In this document: piece by piece, positions 1 to 7,628 of the stretch
Layout of the letters: each line of letters opens with the position of its first letter
Numbering within the stretch: position 1 is the first letter of the stretch
NCBI GenBank assembly: GCA_024685005.1
Contig: JAIKWF010000026.1
Coordinates: 1 to 38,008, forward strand
Length of the DNA stretch: 38,008 nucleotides
Direction of reading: 5' to 3'
DNA from: Lachnospiraceae bacterium
Lineage (GTDB): Bacteria; Bacillota; Clostridia; Lachnospirales; Lachnospiraceae
Position numbers and translations under genes: made by a program
Notes under the pieces: generated by a model
The model's database searches: none
What the model was told of the DNA's origin: nothing
What the model saw: only the letters and a program-made list of their open reading frames with translations

Positions 1-663
1 TTTTTCATTCTGCAAAGCAGCGAACACAGCCAGATTCTTTACTTTACTGGATGTTGCGCTATACTTTGAGGCGTCGAAAACCTCTCCGACCTTATAGGAA
101 GCAGGGCCTGTGATGGTAACATCTCCGAGATCAAGATTCTCGCTATAGGCCATAAATCTGTCGTTTTCCGGTATATAGGTAATCTTTTTGGTAACCATCA
201 GCTCTGTTCCATCGTAGACATAGCTGTAATAGCTATCTTTTATCATTGATGAGTATGCGCTCATATGATGGTTGTTAAAATAAAACAGATCCACCTTTCC
301 GGGATACAGCCAATGTTCCGAATTTCCTTCGTAGCCTTTTTCATAAATGCCCAAATAAACATTTAACGTATACGTTTTTTCTTTATCAAGCTTTAATGCT
401 CCAACACCTGTATTATCATAGGAACTGTACACCTTTTCAGTGCCGTCTAACAGCTCTACCGTGCACTTGATATCGCTGTCCGGATCGGATGTGGCGGTAT
501 ACTCAGCAGAGAAAAACTCTGCCGGATTCCATTCATTGGTTCCTTCCACCTCAATCCTGCCAAAATTTGTGTCATCAGCATAGACCGGTTTGCTGATTCC
601 GGCTGTTGCAACCAGCGCTGCTGCAAACAGTACTGCTTTTGATACAAGCTTCTTCAGTTGCAT
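1..663 (-). CDS. Secreted protein of unknown function (3' end outside window)
   Basis: The reading frame is open for 221 codons from the start to the window edge, so the C-terminus is missing. The N-terminus is a clear Sec signal peptide: basic MQLKK, a hydrophobic stretch rich in Ala, Val and Leu, then a likely signal peptidase I site after VYA around residue 29. The mature part is acidic and rich in Tyr, Ser and Thr, with no Cys pairs or catalytic motif that I recognise; it looks like a beta-rich extracellular or surface protein. An in-frame ATG lies six bases upstream, but GGAGG sits seven bases before the chosen ATG and only one base before the other. It is divergent from the M15 peptidase. 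I do not recognise the family. Confidence 0.7.
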   Translation of the reverse strand, partial: MQLKKLVSKAVLFAAALVATAGISKPVYADDTNFGRIEVEGTNEWNPAEFFSAEYTATSDPDSDIKCTVELLDGTEKVYSSYDNTGVGALKLDKEKTYTLNVYLGIYEKGYEGNSEHWLYPGKVDLFYFNNHHMSAYSSMIKDSYYSYVYDGTELMVTKKITYIPENDRFMAYSENLDLGDVTITGPASYKVGEVFDASKYSATSSKVKNLAVFAALQNEK

Positions 664-782
664 GTTCATTCCTCCTTTTTTGTTGTCGCTCTTATGATTA
701 CCATCAAAATCCTACTACCACTTCCCTTTTCGCTCAATAACATATGTGAAATTTGCCATTTTTATTGTAAATATTATAGAAT

Positions 783-1790
783 ATGCCTTATTGCAATGAT
801 ATAATCCGTGGTATGAGCGCAAACAAGAATCATAAAAATACATCGAGAAATCGCCTGGTTATACTTTTGGCGGCAAGTCTTTTCCTTATGCTGGCGCTGC
901 TTCTGGTTGTTTTGCTTGATCCAAGAAGCAAGAGTAGCGATGCGAAGATCCCATCTGCAGAACAATCTACTTCGCAGGAAGCCTCATCTGCAGGACAGGC
1001 TTCTTCGGTTGAAGCCACAGAAAAAGATCAGACCTCTGCTATGGTCTTCGAAGACGCTTCCGGGCAGTTCATCCTTCCGGAAGGCGGAGCAGGTCTGTTT
1101 GCACTTCCTTCCGACGAAAGAGACGGCACTGCCTCTTCTGCAAATGACTTATCTTCAGACAGTTCTTCCACGGATCCGCCCCTTCCGGTGAATCCGGACC
1201 GTGTCATTTACAGGGAAGGCTTTTCCAAGGAACCTTTAACGGAGGATATCATCCAAAAGATCAATGGCGTTTCCTTCCATGAAAATGATGTGATCACGTT
1301 TGACGATCTTTCATTTTTGCGGCTCCGTTATATTGATTTTACTGGAACCGAACAGAATGGAGAAATGATCTGCAACAAAAAGATCGCCGATGATCTTCTG
1401 GAGGTCTTTGCCGGTCTTTATGATGCGGGCTATCAGATTGATAAGATCCGCCTGATCGATGAGTATGACGGAGATGATGATCTTTCCTGCGCTGACGACA
1501 ATACTTCCTGCTTTAACTTCCGTACTGTTTCCGGGTCAGGTAACCTGTCAAAGCATGCAAAGGGCATGGCGGTGGATGTTAATCCTTTTTACAATCCTTA
1601 TATTACCTATCCCGGCGGAAAGCAGAAGATCTCGCCTGCAGGCAGCGAGCCTTACGCAGATCGCAGCAGAATGCAAGCTCATATGATCGATGAACAGGAT
1701 CTGTGTTATAAGCTTTTTAAAGAGCATGGTTTTACCTGGGGAGGGCACTGGAAAAGTATGAAGGATTATCAACATTTTGAAAAACCCTGA
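783..1790 (+). CDS. Membrane-anchored M15 family (VanY/DacY-like) D,D- or L,D-peptidase
   Basis: Probable zinc peptidase that trims cell-wall stem peptides outside the membrane. A short basic N-terminus precedes one transmembrane helix at about residues 25-45. A low-complexity Ser, Ala and Glu-rich linker follows to about residue 140, and the C-terminal 180 residues form the M15 domain. The zinc motif SKHAKGMAVD (SxHxxGxAxD) and the C-terminal block WGGHWKSMKDYQHFE, with the last His ligand, are both present; this block resembles the M15C/M15_4 group. An equally good start is the Met 10 codons later (813), giving MSANKN. Neither start has a convincing ribosome binding site. A TATAAT at 800-805 lies between the two starts, which would favour the later one. 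The exact substrate is not readable from sequence. Confidence 0.85.
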   Translation: MPYCNDIIRGMSANKNHKNTSRNRLVILLAASLFLMLALLLVVLLDPRSKSSDAKIPSAEQSTSQEASSAGQASSVEATEKDQTSAMVFEDASGQFILPEGGAGLFALPSDERDGTASSANDLSSDSSSTDPPLPVNPDRVIYREGFSKEPLTEDIIQKINGVSFHENDVITFDDLSFLRLRYIDFTGTEQNGEMICNKKIADDLLEVFAGLYDAGYQIDKIRLIDEYDGDDDLSCADDNTSCFNFRTVSGSGNLSKHAKGMAVDVNPFYNPYITYPGGKQKISPAGSEPYADRSRMQAHMIDEQDLCYKLFKEHGFTWGGHWKSMKDYQHFEKP

Positions 1791-1794
1791 CGTT

Positions 1795-1973
1795 ACGATT
1801 CACAGTGAGCACGTAAGACAGACAATGCGGGAGCTTGCTCATAAGCATTGGCTGGATTGCGGGGTCGATCTGCGAAGCAGAAACTCCAAACACAACGAGC
1901 AACCGGTTGCGCAGCAACAATTTAGTGCGCAGCACGGGGTTGCGAGTCCGGGGTTTGGAGTTCTGTGAATCGT
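1795..1973. repeat. Palindromic intergenic element with nested hairpins
   Basis: An 11-base perfect terminal inverted repeat (ACGATTCACAG at 1795-1805, CTGTGAATCGT at 1963-1973) encloses a second one (AACTCCAAAC at 1882-1891 with GTTTGGAGTT at 1953-1962). Small hairpins lie inside: CAATGC/GCATTG (1823-1850), CTGC-GAA-GCAG (1870-1880), GTTGC-GCA-GCAAC (1906-1918) and GTGC-GCA-GCAC (1925-1935). It begins four bases after the M15 stop codon. No coding frame or obvious target-site duplication was seen. It could be a MITE or REP-like element, or a structured RNA. Confidence 0.6.
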
Positions 1974-2012
1974 GTAAATCATATTAACTCTGCTTGTTTC
2001 ACAAGACGCTCT

Positions 2013-2056
2013 GTTCGTGCTACGCTTCGCTCGCACGAACCGTCGCCATAGGCGAC
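2013..2056. repeat. Two adjacent GC-rich hairpins
   Basis: GTTCGTGC (2013-2020) pairs with GCACGAAC (2033-2040), and GTCGCC (2042-2047) pairs with GGCGAC (2051-2056) across an ATA loop. They lie between the palindromic element and the shared terminator. Neither is followed by a T-tract on either strand, so they are not simple terminators. The rest of the 1791-2131 spacer holds no gene that I can support. Confidence 0.55.
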
Positions 2057-2068
2057 TCATAAGAATAC

Positions 2069-2112
2069 AAAAAGAGACACCTATGAATGCAAGCATTCCA
2101 GGTGTCTCTTTT
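2069..2112. terminator. Bidirectional Rho-independent terminator
   Basis: The arms AAAAAGAGACACCT (2069-2082) and AGGTGTCTCTTTT (2100-2112) pair almost perfectly, with a further GAATGC-AA-GCATTC stem inside the loop. The A-tract on one side and T-tract on the other let it stop transcription both ways. It lies 20 bases past the rplQ stop and ends the ribosomal cluster; it can also stop the convergent M15 transcript. Confidence 0.85.
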
Positions 2113-2131
2113 CATATTCTTGCGCGTCTTG

Positions 2132-2668
2132 TTATACAAGCTCGATGAGTACTTCCATGGCGCCGTCGCCCTTACGCTGGCCGATCTTTACGATGCGGGT
2201 GTATCCGCCCTTACGATCTGCGTACTTGGGTGCGATCTCGTCAAACATCTTTGCAACCATGTCTACTTCTTTGGTGTTTTTCTTACGTCCTGCGCCTTCA
2301 ACGGGTACTTCTTTTACAGGATACAGTACCTGAAGCATCTGACGTCTTGCATGAAGACGGGAAGGTTTGTCCTTCTTGATCTCCTTATCCACTTCATCAT
2401 AAACGGTTACTTTCTTGCCGTCTACAACTTCCTTTACGCGCTTGCCGTCTTTGTCCTTCCGTGCAACTTTTGCTTTCACGGTTACGGTCTCGAAGTTATC
2501 CTTCTCTTTTACAGCAAGGGTGATCATCTTTTCAGCGATCTTACGAAGCTCTTTTGCTCTTGCCTCGGTGGTAACGATCTTTCCGTGATAGAGCAGATTG
2601 GTTACCTGATTACGAAGAAGTGCTTTTCTCTGAGAAGAAGTTCTTCCCAATTTTCTGTACATTGCCAT
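2132..2668 (-). CDS. rplQ: Large ribosomal subunit protein bL17
   Basis: L17 binds 23S rRNA near the peptide exit tunnel. The N-terminal block [17 protein letters not shown] and the C-terminal block [17 protein letters not shown] are canonical. At 178 residues it is much longer than the usual 115-130. The excess is a Lys, Asp and Glu-rich insertion at about residues 57-101, between the first helical part and the LHARRQ motif, which remains in frame and intact. Long L17 forms are, to my knowledge, common in Lachnospiraceae, so this is probably not an assembly error. AGGAGG precedes the ATG. It is the last gene of the supercluster, 140 bases after rpoA, with a terminator just downstream. Confidence 0.97.
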   Translation of the reverse strand: MAMYRKLGRTSSQRKALLRNQVTNLLYHGKIVTTEARAKELRKIAEKMITLAVKEKDNFETVTVKAKVARKDKDGKRVKEVVDGKKVTVYDEVDKEIKKDKPSRLHARRQMLQVLYPVKEVPVEGAGRKKNTKEVDMVAKMFDEIAPKYADRKGGYTRIVKIGQRKGDGAMEVLIELV

Positions 2669-2808
2669 TTTATTTTACCTCCTGATCTGCCGCAGATTGC
2701 TCATCGGTCTTAGATCTGCAGCCTGTGTGCCCAGTGGGCAGTTTCCTTTGAGTGCAGCACAGTGCTCATTGGTCTTATCCATGCTGTTTTGATGATGCAA
2801 AGATCTTC
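2669..2808 (-). promoter_or_regulatory. rpoA-rplQ spacer with direct repeat and hairpin
   Basis: This 140-base spacer carries two copies of a 15-base direct repeat that match at 14 positions (TGCTCATCGGTCTTA at 2698-2712 and TGCTCATTGGTCTTA at 2763-2777, plus strand). Between them is a TGCCC-ACT-GGGCA hairpin. I saw no good promoter. It may be a transcript-borne control or processing region for rplQ; the function is unknown. Confidence 0.4.
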
Positions 2809-3765
2809 TTATTCTTCACCGACGCGAAGCTCAAGTCCAAGCTCTTTCAGCTTTGCAAGAACTTCTTCTAAGGACTTGCGACCAAGGTTTCTAACCTTCA
2901 TCATATCGTCCTGAGTCTTATCGGTAAGTTCCTGTACGGTATTGATGCCTGCTCTCTTCAAGCAGTTGTAAGAACGAACGGAAAGCTCCAGCTCATCAAT
3001 GCTCATCTCAAGCACTTTTTCTTTCTCGTCATTTTCCTTCTCGATCATAACCTCAGCGGTCTTTGCATTCTCGGAAAGGTCGATGAACAGGGAAAGATGC
3101 TCGGAAAGAACCTTTGCTGCCAGAGATACAGCCTCATCCGGCTCTCTGGTTCCGTTGGTATATACATCAAGCGTCAGTTTATCATAGTCAGTTACCTGAC
3201 CTACACGGGTATTCTCAACAGTCATGTTCACACGCTCTACGGGAGTAAAGATGGAATCAACTGCGATCACACCGATGGGGAAATCATCTGTCTTATTCTT
3301 CTCTGCGCTGGTATAACCTCTGCCCTTTACAATAGTGATCTCCATAAAGAGCTTTGCGTCTTTTGCACCGCAGGTTGCGATCACCTGATCTTTGTTGATG
3401 ATCTCGATATCAGAATCGCACTGAATATCAGATGCTCTGACAATTCCCTCTCCCTCGAACTCAACGTAAGCTACCTTGGGCTCATTGGTGGAAGAAGTGT
3501 TCTTGATTGCAAGATTCTTCAGGTTCATGATGATTTCAGTCACATCCTCTTTTACACCGGGGATGGATGAAAACTCATGCAGAACGCCTTCGATCTTAAC
3601 GGAGCTTACTGCTGCACCCGGAAGGGATGAGAGCATGATCCTGCGAAGGGAGTTACCTAATGTGATTCCATAGCCTCTCTCTAAGGGCTCAACCACAAAA
3701 CGTCCGTATTTTTTATCTTCAGAAATCTCGGCTACTTCAATATTCGGTCTCTCGAAATCAAACAC
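2809..3765 (-). CDS. rpoA: RNA polymerase alpha subunit
   Basis: The alpha dimer is the assembly platform for beta and beta', and its C-terminal domain contacts UP elements and activators. The N-terminal domain (about residues 1-230) shows the conserved [17 protein letters not shown] and [10 protein letters not shown] blocks. After an acidic linker, the C-terminal domain (about 250-318) has the helix-hairpin-helix motif around [16 protein letters not shown]. At 318 residues the length is normal. The start is GTG, placed eight bases after GGAGG. The gene follows rpsD in the standard alpha-operon order. Confidence 0.98.
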   Translation of the reverse strand: MFDFERPNIEVAEISEDKKYGRFVVEPLERGYGITLGNSLRRIMLSSLPGAAVSSVKIEGVLHEFSSIPGVKEDVTEIIMNLKNLAIKNTSSTNEPKVAYVEFEGEGIVRASDIQCDSDIEIINKDQVIATCGAKDAKLFMEITIVKGRGYTSAEKNKTDDFPIGVIAVDSIFTPVERVNMTVENTRVGQVTDYDKLTLDVYTNGTREPDEAVSLAAKVLSEHLSLFIDLSENAKTAEVMIEKENDEKEKVLEMSIDELELSVRSYNCLKRAGINTVQELTDKTQDDMMKVRNLGRKSLEEVLAKLKELGLELRVGEE

Positions 3766-3815
3766 TGTAAATACCTCCTTCTGATGTATTTGTGCTTATT
3801 TATATGCGATACTGA

Positions 3816-4409
3816 TTACTTGGAATACAACTCGACGATAAGCATCTCATCAACGGGAACATCGATCATTTCCCTGGTAGGAAGCTGCTTTACAGTCCCT
3901 TTGAAGTTCTCCATATCCTGATCCAGCCATTCGGGAACCAGTCTTGCACCGGTAACTTCAGCGATATCTTTATATCTCTGCAGGCTCTTGGATTTCTCGC
4001 GGATCTCGATCACATCTCCTGCTTTTACGCGATAGGAAGGGATGTTGATGCTCTTTCCGTTTACAAGAACATGCTTGTGACCTACGATCTGACGAGCCTC
4101 TCTTCTGGTACGTGCAAAAGCAAGACGGAAGATTACGTTATCCAGTCTGCTCTCAAGCATAACCATCAGGTTCTCACCGGTCTGGCCTTTCATCATATCG
4201 GCTTTCTCATAGTAGTTACGGAAAGGTTTTTCCAAAACGCCGTAGATGAATTTTGCTTTCTGCTTCTCTCGAAGCTGAAGTCCGTACTCGGACACCTTAC
4301 GGTTTGCACGCTCGAGCTTACGATTGGACTTTTTGTCATAGCCCAGAACCGCAGGCTCTAAACCAAGAGATCTGCATCTCTTTAACACGGGTACTCTGTT
4401 TACTGCCAT
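3816..4409 (-). CDS. rpsD: Small ribosomal subunit protein uS4
   Basis: S4 is a primary 16S rRNA binder that nucleates assembly of the 30S body; in several bacteria it also represses its own operon. The 197-residue protein starts [16 protein letters not shown] and contains the S4 RNA-binding domain from about residue 90 ([23 protein letters not shown]). Only one Cys lies in the N-terminal region, so it is a zinc-free (C-minus) form. The frame is open 28 codons further upstream, but that extension is unlike S4; GGAGG lies ten bases before the chosen ATG. The 172-base spacer before the gene is structured and annotated separately. Confidence 0.97.
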   Translation of the reverse strand: MAVNRVPVLKRCRSLGLEPAVLGYDKKSNRKLERANRKVSEYGLQLREKQKAKFIYGVLEKPFRNYYEKADMMKGQTGENLMVMLESRLDNVIFRLAFARTRREARQIVGHKHVLVNGKSINIPSYRVKAGDVIEIREKSKSLQRYKDIAEVTGARLVPEWLDQDMENFKGTVKQLPTREMIDVPVDEMLIVELYSK

Positions 4410-4581
4410 TGTTTTTTTTCCTCCTTGACATTGTCGCCTGCCCTTCGGCAGGTAATTACAGTTGTTTACAGCGATAACGCTTTCATCCAACACAAATCTG
4501 CCCTGCGTAAACGCACAGGCAGATTGCTTTCAATAATAGTGTGTCCTGCAAATAAGGGCTGCAGGGAATCCCAAAAAACCA
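4410..4581 (-). promoter_or_regulatory. Structured leader before rpsD
   Basis: Two strong hairpins can form in the transcript between rpsK and rpsD. One (4495-4525) pairs AATCTGCC with GGCAGATT around an inner TGCG-TAAA-CGCA stem. The other (4437-4452) is CCTGCC-CTTC-GGCAGG and ends 13 bases before the GGAGG of rpsD. S4-controlled rpsD leaders are known in Bacillus, so S4 binding is a reasonable guess, but I cannot align this spacer to that leader by eye. Confidence 0.45.
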
Positions 4582-4977
4582 TCACACACGACGACGCTTC
4601 GGAGGGCGGCATCCATTGTGGGGTACGGGTGTCACGTCACGAATGCTGGTTACCTCCAGACCACTTGCCTGCAGTGCACGGATAGCTGCCTCACGGCCTG
4701 AGCCGGGACCCTTAACCATTACGTCCACAGTCTTAAGACCATGGATCAGCGCTGCTTTCGTAGCCGTTTCTGCTGCCATCTGTGCAGCATAAGGAGTAGA
4801 TTTCTTTGAACCTCTAAAGCCCAGACCACCGGCACTTGCCCAGGAAAGTGCATTTCCGTTGTTATCAGTCAGCGTAACAATAGTATTGTTAAAGGAAGAC
4901 TGAATATGTGCCTGTCCGTGTTCAACGTTTTTCTTGACACGCTTCTTTGTTACTTTTCTTGCATTCTGCTTTGCCAT
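4582..4977 (-). CDS. rpsK: Small ribosomal subunit protein uS11
   Basis: S11 sits in the platform of the 30S subunit, next to the mRNA exit region. The sequence shows the basic N-terminus, the [16 protein letters not shown] block, the [15 protein letters not shown] block and the conserved [14 protein letters not shown] motif, ending in the typical PPKRRRV tail. At 131 residues it has the usual length. It lies 29 bases after rpsM, with its own ribosome binding site. Confidence 0.98.
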   Translation of the reverse strand: MAKQNARKVTKKRVKKNVEHGQAHIQSSFNNTIVTLTDNNGNALSWASAGGLGFRGSKKSTPYAAQMAAETATKAALIHGLKTVDVMVKGPGSGREAAIRALQASGLEVTSIRDVTPVPHNGCRPPKRRRV

Positions 4978-5006
4978 AAAACTAACCTACTTTCTCCTTC
5001 TTAATC

Positions 5007-5375
5007 TTACTTCTTCTTGTTTGCAACAGTTCTCTTAGGACCTTTGCGGGTTCTTGCATTGGTCTTTGTCTTCTGTCCGCGAACAGGAAGACCTTTTCTG
5101 TGACGGATACCGCGATAGCAACCGATCTCCTGAAGACGCTTGATGTTAAGCGCTACTTCTCTACGAAGATCACCTTCTACCATCTGGGTTTCTTCGATCA
5201 CTTCACTGATTCTTTTCACCTCGTCATCGGTAAGATCACGACAACGGGTATCCGGATTCACCTTTGCATCAGCCAAAATTCTGGTTGCGCTGGGACGGCC
5301 AATACCGTAAATATAGGTAAGTCCGATCTCAACACGCTTGTCTCTGGGTAAATCCACACCTGCAATACGAGCCAT
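5007..5375 (-). CDS. rpsM: Small ribosomal subunit protein uS13
   Basis: S13 sits in the 30S head and bridges to L5 and the P-site tRNA. The diagnostic N-terminus [21 protein letters not shown] is followed by the helix-turn motif [11 protein letters not shown]. The basic C-terminal tail carries [19 protein letters not shown]. It has 122 residues, as expected. GGAGG lies nine bases before the ATG and can be partly covered by a leader hairpin (see the leader entry). Confidence 0.98.
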   Translation of the reverse strand: MARIAGVDLPRDKRVEIGLTYIYGIGRPSATRILADAKVNPDTRCRDLTDDEVKRISEVIEETQMVEGDLRREVALNIKRLQEIGCYRGIRHRKGLPVRGQKTKTNARTRKGPKRTVANKKK

Positions 5376-5628
5376 TTTACTTTCCTCCGTTTTCCGAAAA
5401 CCGGAATGGTCGATTTTTTTTCCGGTTCTCCCGGTGCCTCACTATCTGACACCACCTTCTTGTTACTAATTGACTGGGGCGAAAAATCAAGTCATGCCCA
5501 ACCTTATACCAGTTGCATGCATAAGGTCTTGCCCTTCCGATCAGCACTGCAGAGTCAGTCAATCAATCTCTGCGGCTGTCCGGCCGGTATCAACAGTAAA
5601 CAGGCGCCAAGCGCCGCGTCAGAGCCGA
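5376..5628 (-). promoter_or_regulatory. Long structured leader before rpsM
   Basis: The spacer is 253 bases, far longer than most in this cluster. Next to the ribosome binding site (CCTCC on the plus strand, 5384-5388), two hairpins compete. One pairs 5400-5406 with 5420-5426 (ACCGGAA/TTCCGGT). The other pairs 5387-5393 with 5397-5404 and covers part of the ribosome binding site; they share 5400-5404. Further upstream a CAGAG/CTCTG hairpin (5550-5572) has a loop containing AGTCAAT (5557-5563) that can pair with ATTGACT at 5469-5475, a possible pseudoknot. An ACCTTAT/ATAAGGT hairpin (5501-5527) and a GGTG/CACC hairpin (5433-5453) also fit. In E. coli the spacer before rpsM is the S4-bound pseudoknot leader of the alpha operon; similarity in position is clear, similarity in structure is inference. 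Confidence 0.5.
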
Positions 5629-5742
5629 TCAGCCCTGAACCTGTTTATGTTTAGGATTCTCACAGATAATTCTGATCTTCCCTTTTCTCTTGATGACTTT
5701 GCATTTTTCGCAAATCGGTTTTACTGACGATCTAACCTTCAT
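5629..5742 (-). CDS. rpmJ: Large ribosomal subunit protein bL36 (zinc form)
   Basis: This 37-residue protein begins [14 protein letters not shown] and binds 23S rRNA in the 50S subunit. The zinc ligands are visible as Cys11, Cys14, Cys27 and His32, so it is the zinc-binding paralogue type. The stop is TGA and a GGAGG lies eight bases before the ATG. It is the first gene after the internal promoter and lies between infA and rpsM, its standard place. Confidence 0.97.
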   Translation of the reverse strand: MKVRSSVKPICEKCKVIKRKGKIRIICENPKHKQVQG

Positions 5743-5775
5743 CTTAAAACCTCCTTTCAAAAAAGACCGTTTTGT

Positions 5776-5804
5776 ATTATATCACGCAAAAGTGTCAAAT
5801 GCAA
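5776..5804 (-). promoter_or_regulatory. Internal promoter for rpmJ and the alpha operon
   Basis: Read on the minus strand: -35 TTGCAT (5799-5804), a 17-base spacer, then -10 TATAAT (5776-5781) with an extended TGA just before it. Transcription would start near 5769, about 27 bases before rpmJ. This is a strong vegetative-type promoter and would let rpmJ-rpsM-rpsK-rpsD-rpoA-rplQ be expressed apart from the upstream S10-spc part. Confidence 0.8.
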
Positions 5805-5831
5805 CAACTTTTTCGTTTCGCTATGGGTTTG

Positions 5832-6050
5832 TTATTTTGCTCTCCAAACGATCCTGCCCTTTGTCAGATCATAAGGAGAAAGCTCAAGCTTTACCGTGTC
5901 GCCGGGCAGAATCCTGATATAATTCTGACGCAGCTTGCCGCTGATATGGGCCAATACAACATGTCCGTGCTCACACTGAACCTGAAACATGGTATTGGGA
6001 AGCTTTTCGATCACAACGCCTTCCATTTCGATCACATCTGCCTTTGACAT
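5832..6050 (-). CDS. infA: Translation initiation factor IF-1
   Basis: IF-1 occupies the ribosomal A site during initiation and assists IF-2 and IF-3. The 72-residue protein starts [13 protein letters not shown] and is a single S1-like OB fold. The motifs [21 protein letters not shown] and [18 protein letters not shown] are diagnostic. An in-frame Met 17 codons upstream is unlikely to be used: the chosen ATG has GGAGG seven bases ahead and begins the conserved sequence. It lies 54 bases after map; the KOW/L14e-like gene sometimes found there in clostridia is absent. Confidence 0.98.
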   Translation of the reverse strand: MSKADVIEMEGVVIEKLPNTMFQVQCEHGHVVLAHISGKLRQNYIRILPGDTVKLELSPYDLTKGRIVWRAK

Positions 6051-6104
6051 TTTTTCCTCCTTATAGAACAGACATTTAAAAAGTTTCTTATCTATGATCA
6101 CGTT

Positions 6105-6857
6105 TTACAGAGTCAGGATTTCCGGTTCTCCGTCTTTGGTGATCAGTATCGTATTTTCATAGTGGGCGGAAATGCTGCCGTCGGAGGCAACTACCGTCCA
6201 GTCATCATCCAGCCAGTCTACATCGGCCCGCCCTAAGTTGATCATGGGTTCCACCGCCAGGGTCATGCCTGCGCAAAGGCGGATTCCTTTTTTCTTCTGG
6301 GCAAAATTGGGGATCTGGGGATCTTCGTGAAGCTTCGTTCCGATGCCGTGTCCCACCAGATCTCTTACGATGCCGTAGCCAAACTGACTGATGTATTCAT
6401 CAATGCGGTTGGAGATATCATACAGATGTCCGCCATCCACTGCCATTTTGATGCCTTCGAAAAAGCTTTCCTTTGTTCGCTGCACCAGATCTTTGACTTC
6501 CTGAGGCGCATCACCGACGATATGGGTTCTGGCCGCATCGGAATGATATCCCTGATAGATCAGTCCGCAATCGAGGGAAACCACATCTCCCTCCTGCAGG
6601 ATCCTGTCCTTTCTGGGAATGCCGTGAACCACTTCCTCATTTACGGATACGCAAATGGATGCGGGATATCCGTTATAATTCAGAAAGTTGGGAATGCACC
6701 CGTAGCTTCTGATGATCCGGTCTCCCATCTCATCGATCTCCAGTGTGCTCATACCGGCTTTGATGGCTTCTCCCATTCTTTCGTGAAGCTCGGCCAGGTA
6801 CTTCCCGGCCGTTCTCATAAGCTCTATCTCTCTTGCTGATTTAACTGTTACTGCCAT
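6105..6857 (-). CDS. map: Methionine aminopeptidase, type I
   Basis: This enzyme removes the N-terminal Met from nascent proteins in the cytoplasm. The 250-residue length fits the type Ia form without an SH3-binding extension. All five metal ligands can be placed: Asp96, Asp107, His170, Glu203 and Glu234 (motifs SLDCGL, HSDAARTH, GHGIGTKLHE, VEPMI and YENTILIT). His79 in the EEVVHGIP motif is the usual catalytic His. The ribosome binding site is weaker than in the neighbours. It lies between adk and infA, the normal clostridial order. Confidence 0.98.
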   Translation of the reverse strand: MAVTVKSAREIELMRTAGKYLAELHERMGEAIKAGMSTLEIDEMGDRIIRSYGCIPNFLNYNGYPASICVSVNEEVVHGIPRKDRILQEGDVVSLDCGLIYQGYHSDAARTHIVGDAPQEVKDLVQRTKESFFEGIKMAVDGGHLYDISNRIDEYISQFGYGIVRDLVGHGIGTKLHEDPQIPNFAQKKKGIRLCAGMTLAVEPMINLGRADVDWLDDDWTVVASDGSISAHYENTILITKDGEPEILTL

Positions 6858-6885
6858 TGTCCCTACCTGTTATTTTCTCCTGTAC

Positions 6886-7527
6886 TCAGCCGAGAATACC
6901 GCAGATCTCATCGAAGATCTCCTGCATCTGCTTTGTACCGTCTACTTCTTTCAGCACGCCTTTTTTCTGATAAAAGTCCACAAGGGGCTGGGTCTGCTCA
7001 TGATAAACATCCAGTCTCTTCTGTACCGTTTCCGGCTTATCATCATCGCGAAGGATCAGCTCGCTTCCGCAAACATCACAGATTCCTTCTTTCTTCGGCG
7101 GAATATTTACAATATGATAGGTTGCGCCGCATTTTACGCAGGCTCTTCTTCCACCCATTCTCTCAACGATGGCTTCATCGGGAACGTTAACATCGATGGC
7201 ATAATCGATCTTGTCGCCGAGTTTTGTCAGTTCCTGATCCAGAACTTCTGCCTGGGGAATGGTACGGGGGAATCCGTCCAGCACATATCCGTTTTTGCAG
7301 TCATCCTGTGCTACACGGTCAAGCAGGATCCGTACTGTCAGCTCATCGGGAACCAGCCCGCCGGCATCCATGTACTTCTTTGCTTCCATTCCCAAAGGAG
7401 TTCCGTTTTTGATATTGGCACGGAAAATATCTCCGGTGGAAACATGTACGATCCCGTATTTTTCTGCAATCTTTTTGGCCTGTGTGCCTTTGCCCGCTCC
7501 GGGGGCACCTAACATGATCAGTTTCAT
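6886..7527 (-). CDS. adk: Adenylate kinase, zinc-binding long form
   Basis: It interconverts ATP plus AMP and two ADP in the cytoplasm. The P-loop GAPGAGKGT is at residues 7-15 and the GFPRT nucleotide-binding motif at about 85-89. The long LID domain carries four Cys at 130, 133, 150 and 153, a structural zinc site typical of Gram-positive adenylate kinases. It has 213 residues, as expected. The gene follows secY after a 101-base spacer with a strong hairpin. Confidence 0.98.
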   Translation of the reverse strand: MKLIMLGAPGAGKGTQAKKIAEKYGIVHVSTGDIFRANIKNGTPLGMEAKKYMDAGGLVPDELTVRILLDRVAQDDCKNGYVLDGFPRTIPQAEVLDQELTKLGDKIDYAIDVNVPDEAIVERMGGRRACVKCGATYHIVNIPPKKEGICDVCGSELILRDDDKPETVQKRLDVYHEQTQPLVDFYQKKGVLKEVDGTKQMQEIFDEICGILG

Positions 7528-7589
7528 TTTTGTCCTCCCAAAACATCTATGCTGCCGGGCAGCATATCGTTTGTGCTACATGCAAAGTC

Positions 7590-7613
7590 GGAAAAGCGGG
7601 CAAGCCGCTTTCC
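7590..7613 (-). promoter_or_regulatory. Hairpin in secY-adk spacer
   Basis: GGAAAAGCGG (7590-7599) pairs with CCGCTTTCC (7605-7613) around a five-base loop. A second inverted repeat, ATGCTGCC/GGCAGCAT, lies nearer adk (about 7549-7565). No T-tract follows on the minus strand, so this looks like an RNA processing or stability structure, not a full terminator. Confidence 0.4.
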
Positions 7614-7628
7614 CAACCTGTTTACAGT

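Noticed and set aside
773-805. TATAAT-like boxes on both strands between the secreted protein and M15 genes
   Set aside because: Neither has a recognisable -35 at proper spacing, so no promoter was annotated.
4410-4493. N-terminal extension of S4 by 28 codons
   Set aside because: The added residues are not S4-like and come from the hairpin-rich spacer.
5776-5798. TTGACA (minus strand) as the -35 of the rpmJ promoter
   Set aside because: It gives an 11-base spacer to TATAAT; the TTGCAT just upstream gives 17 bases and fits much better.
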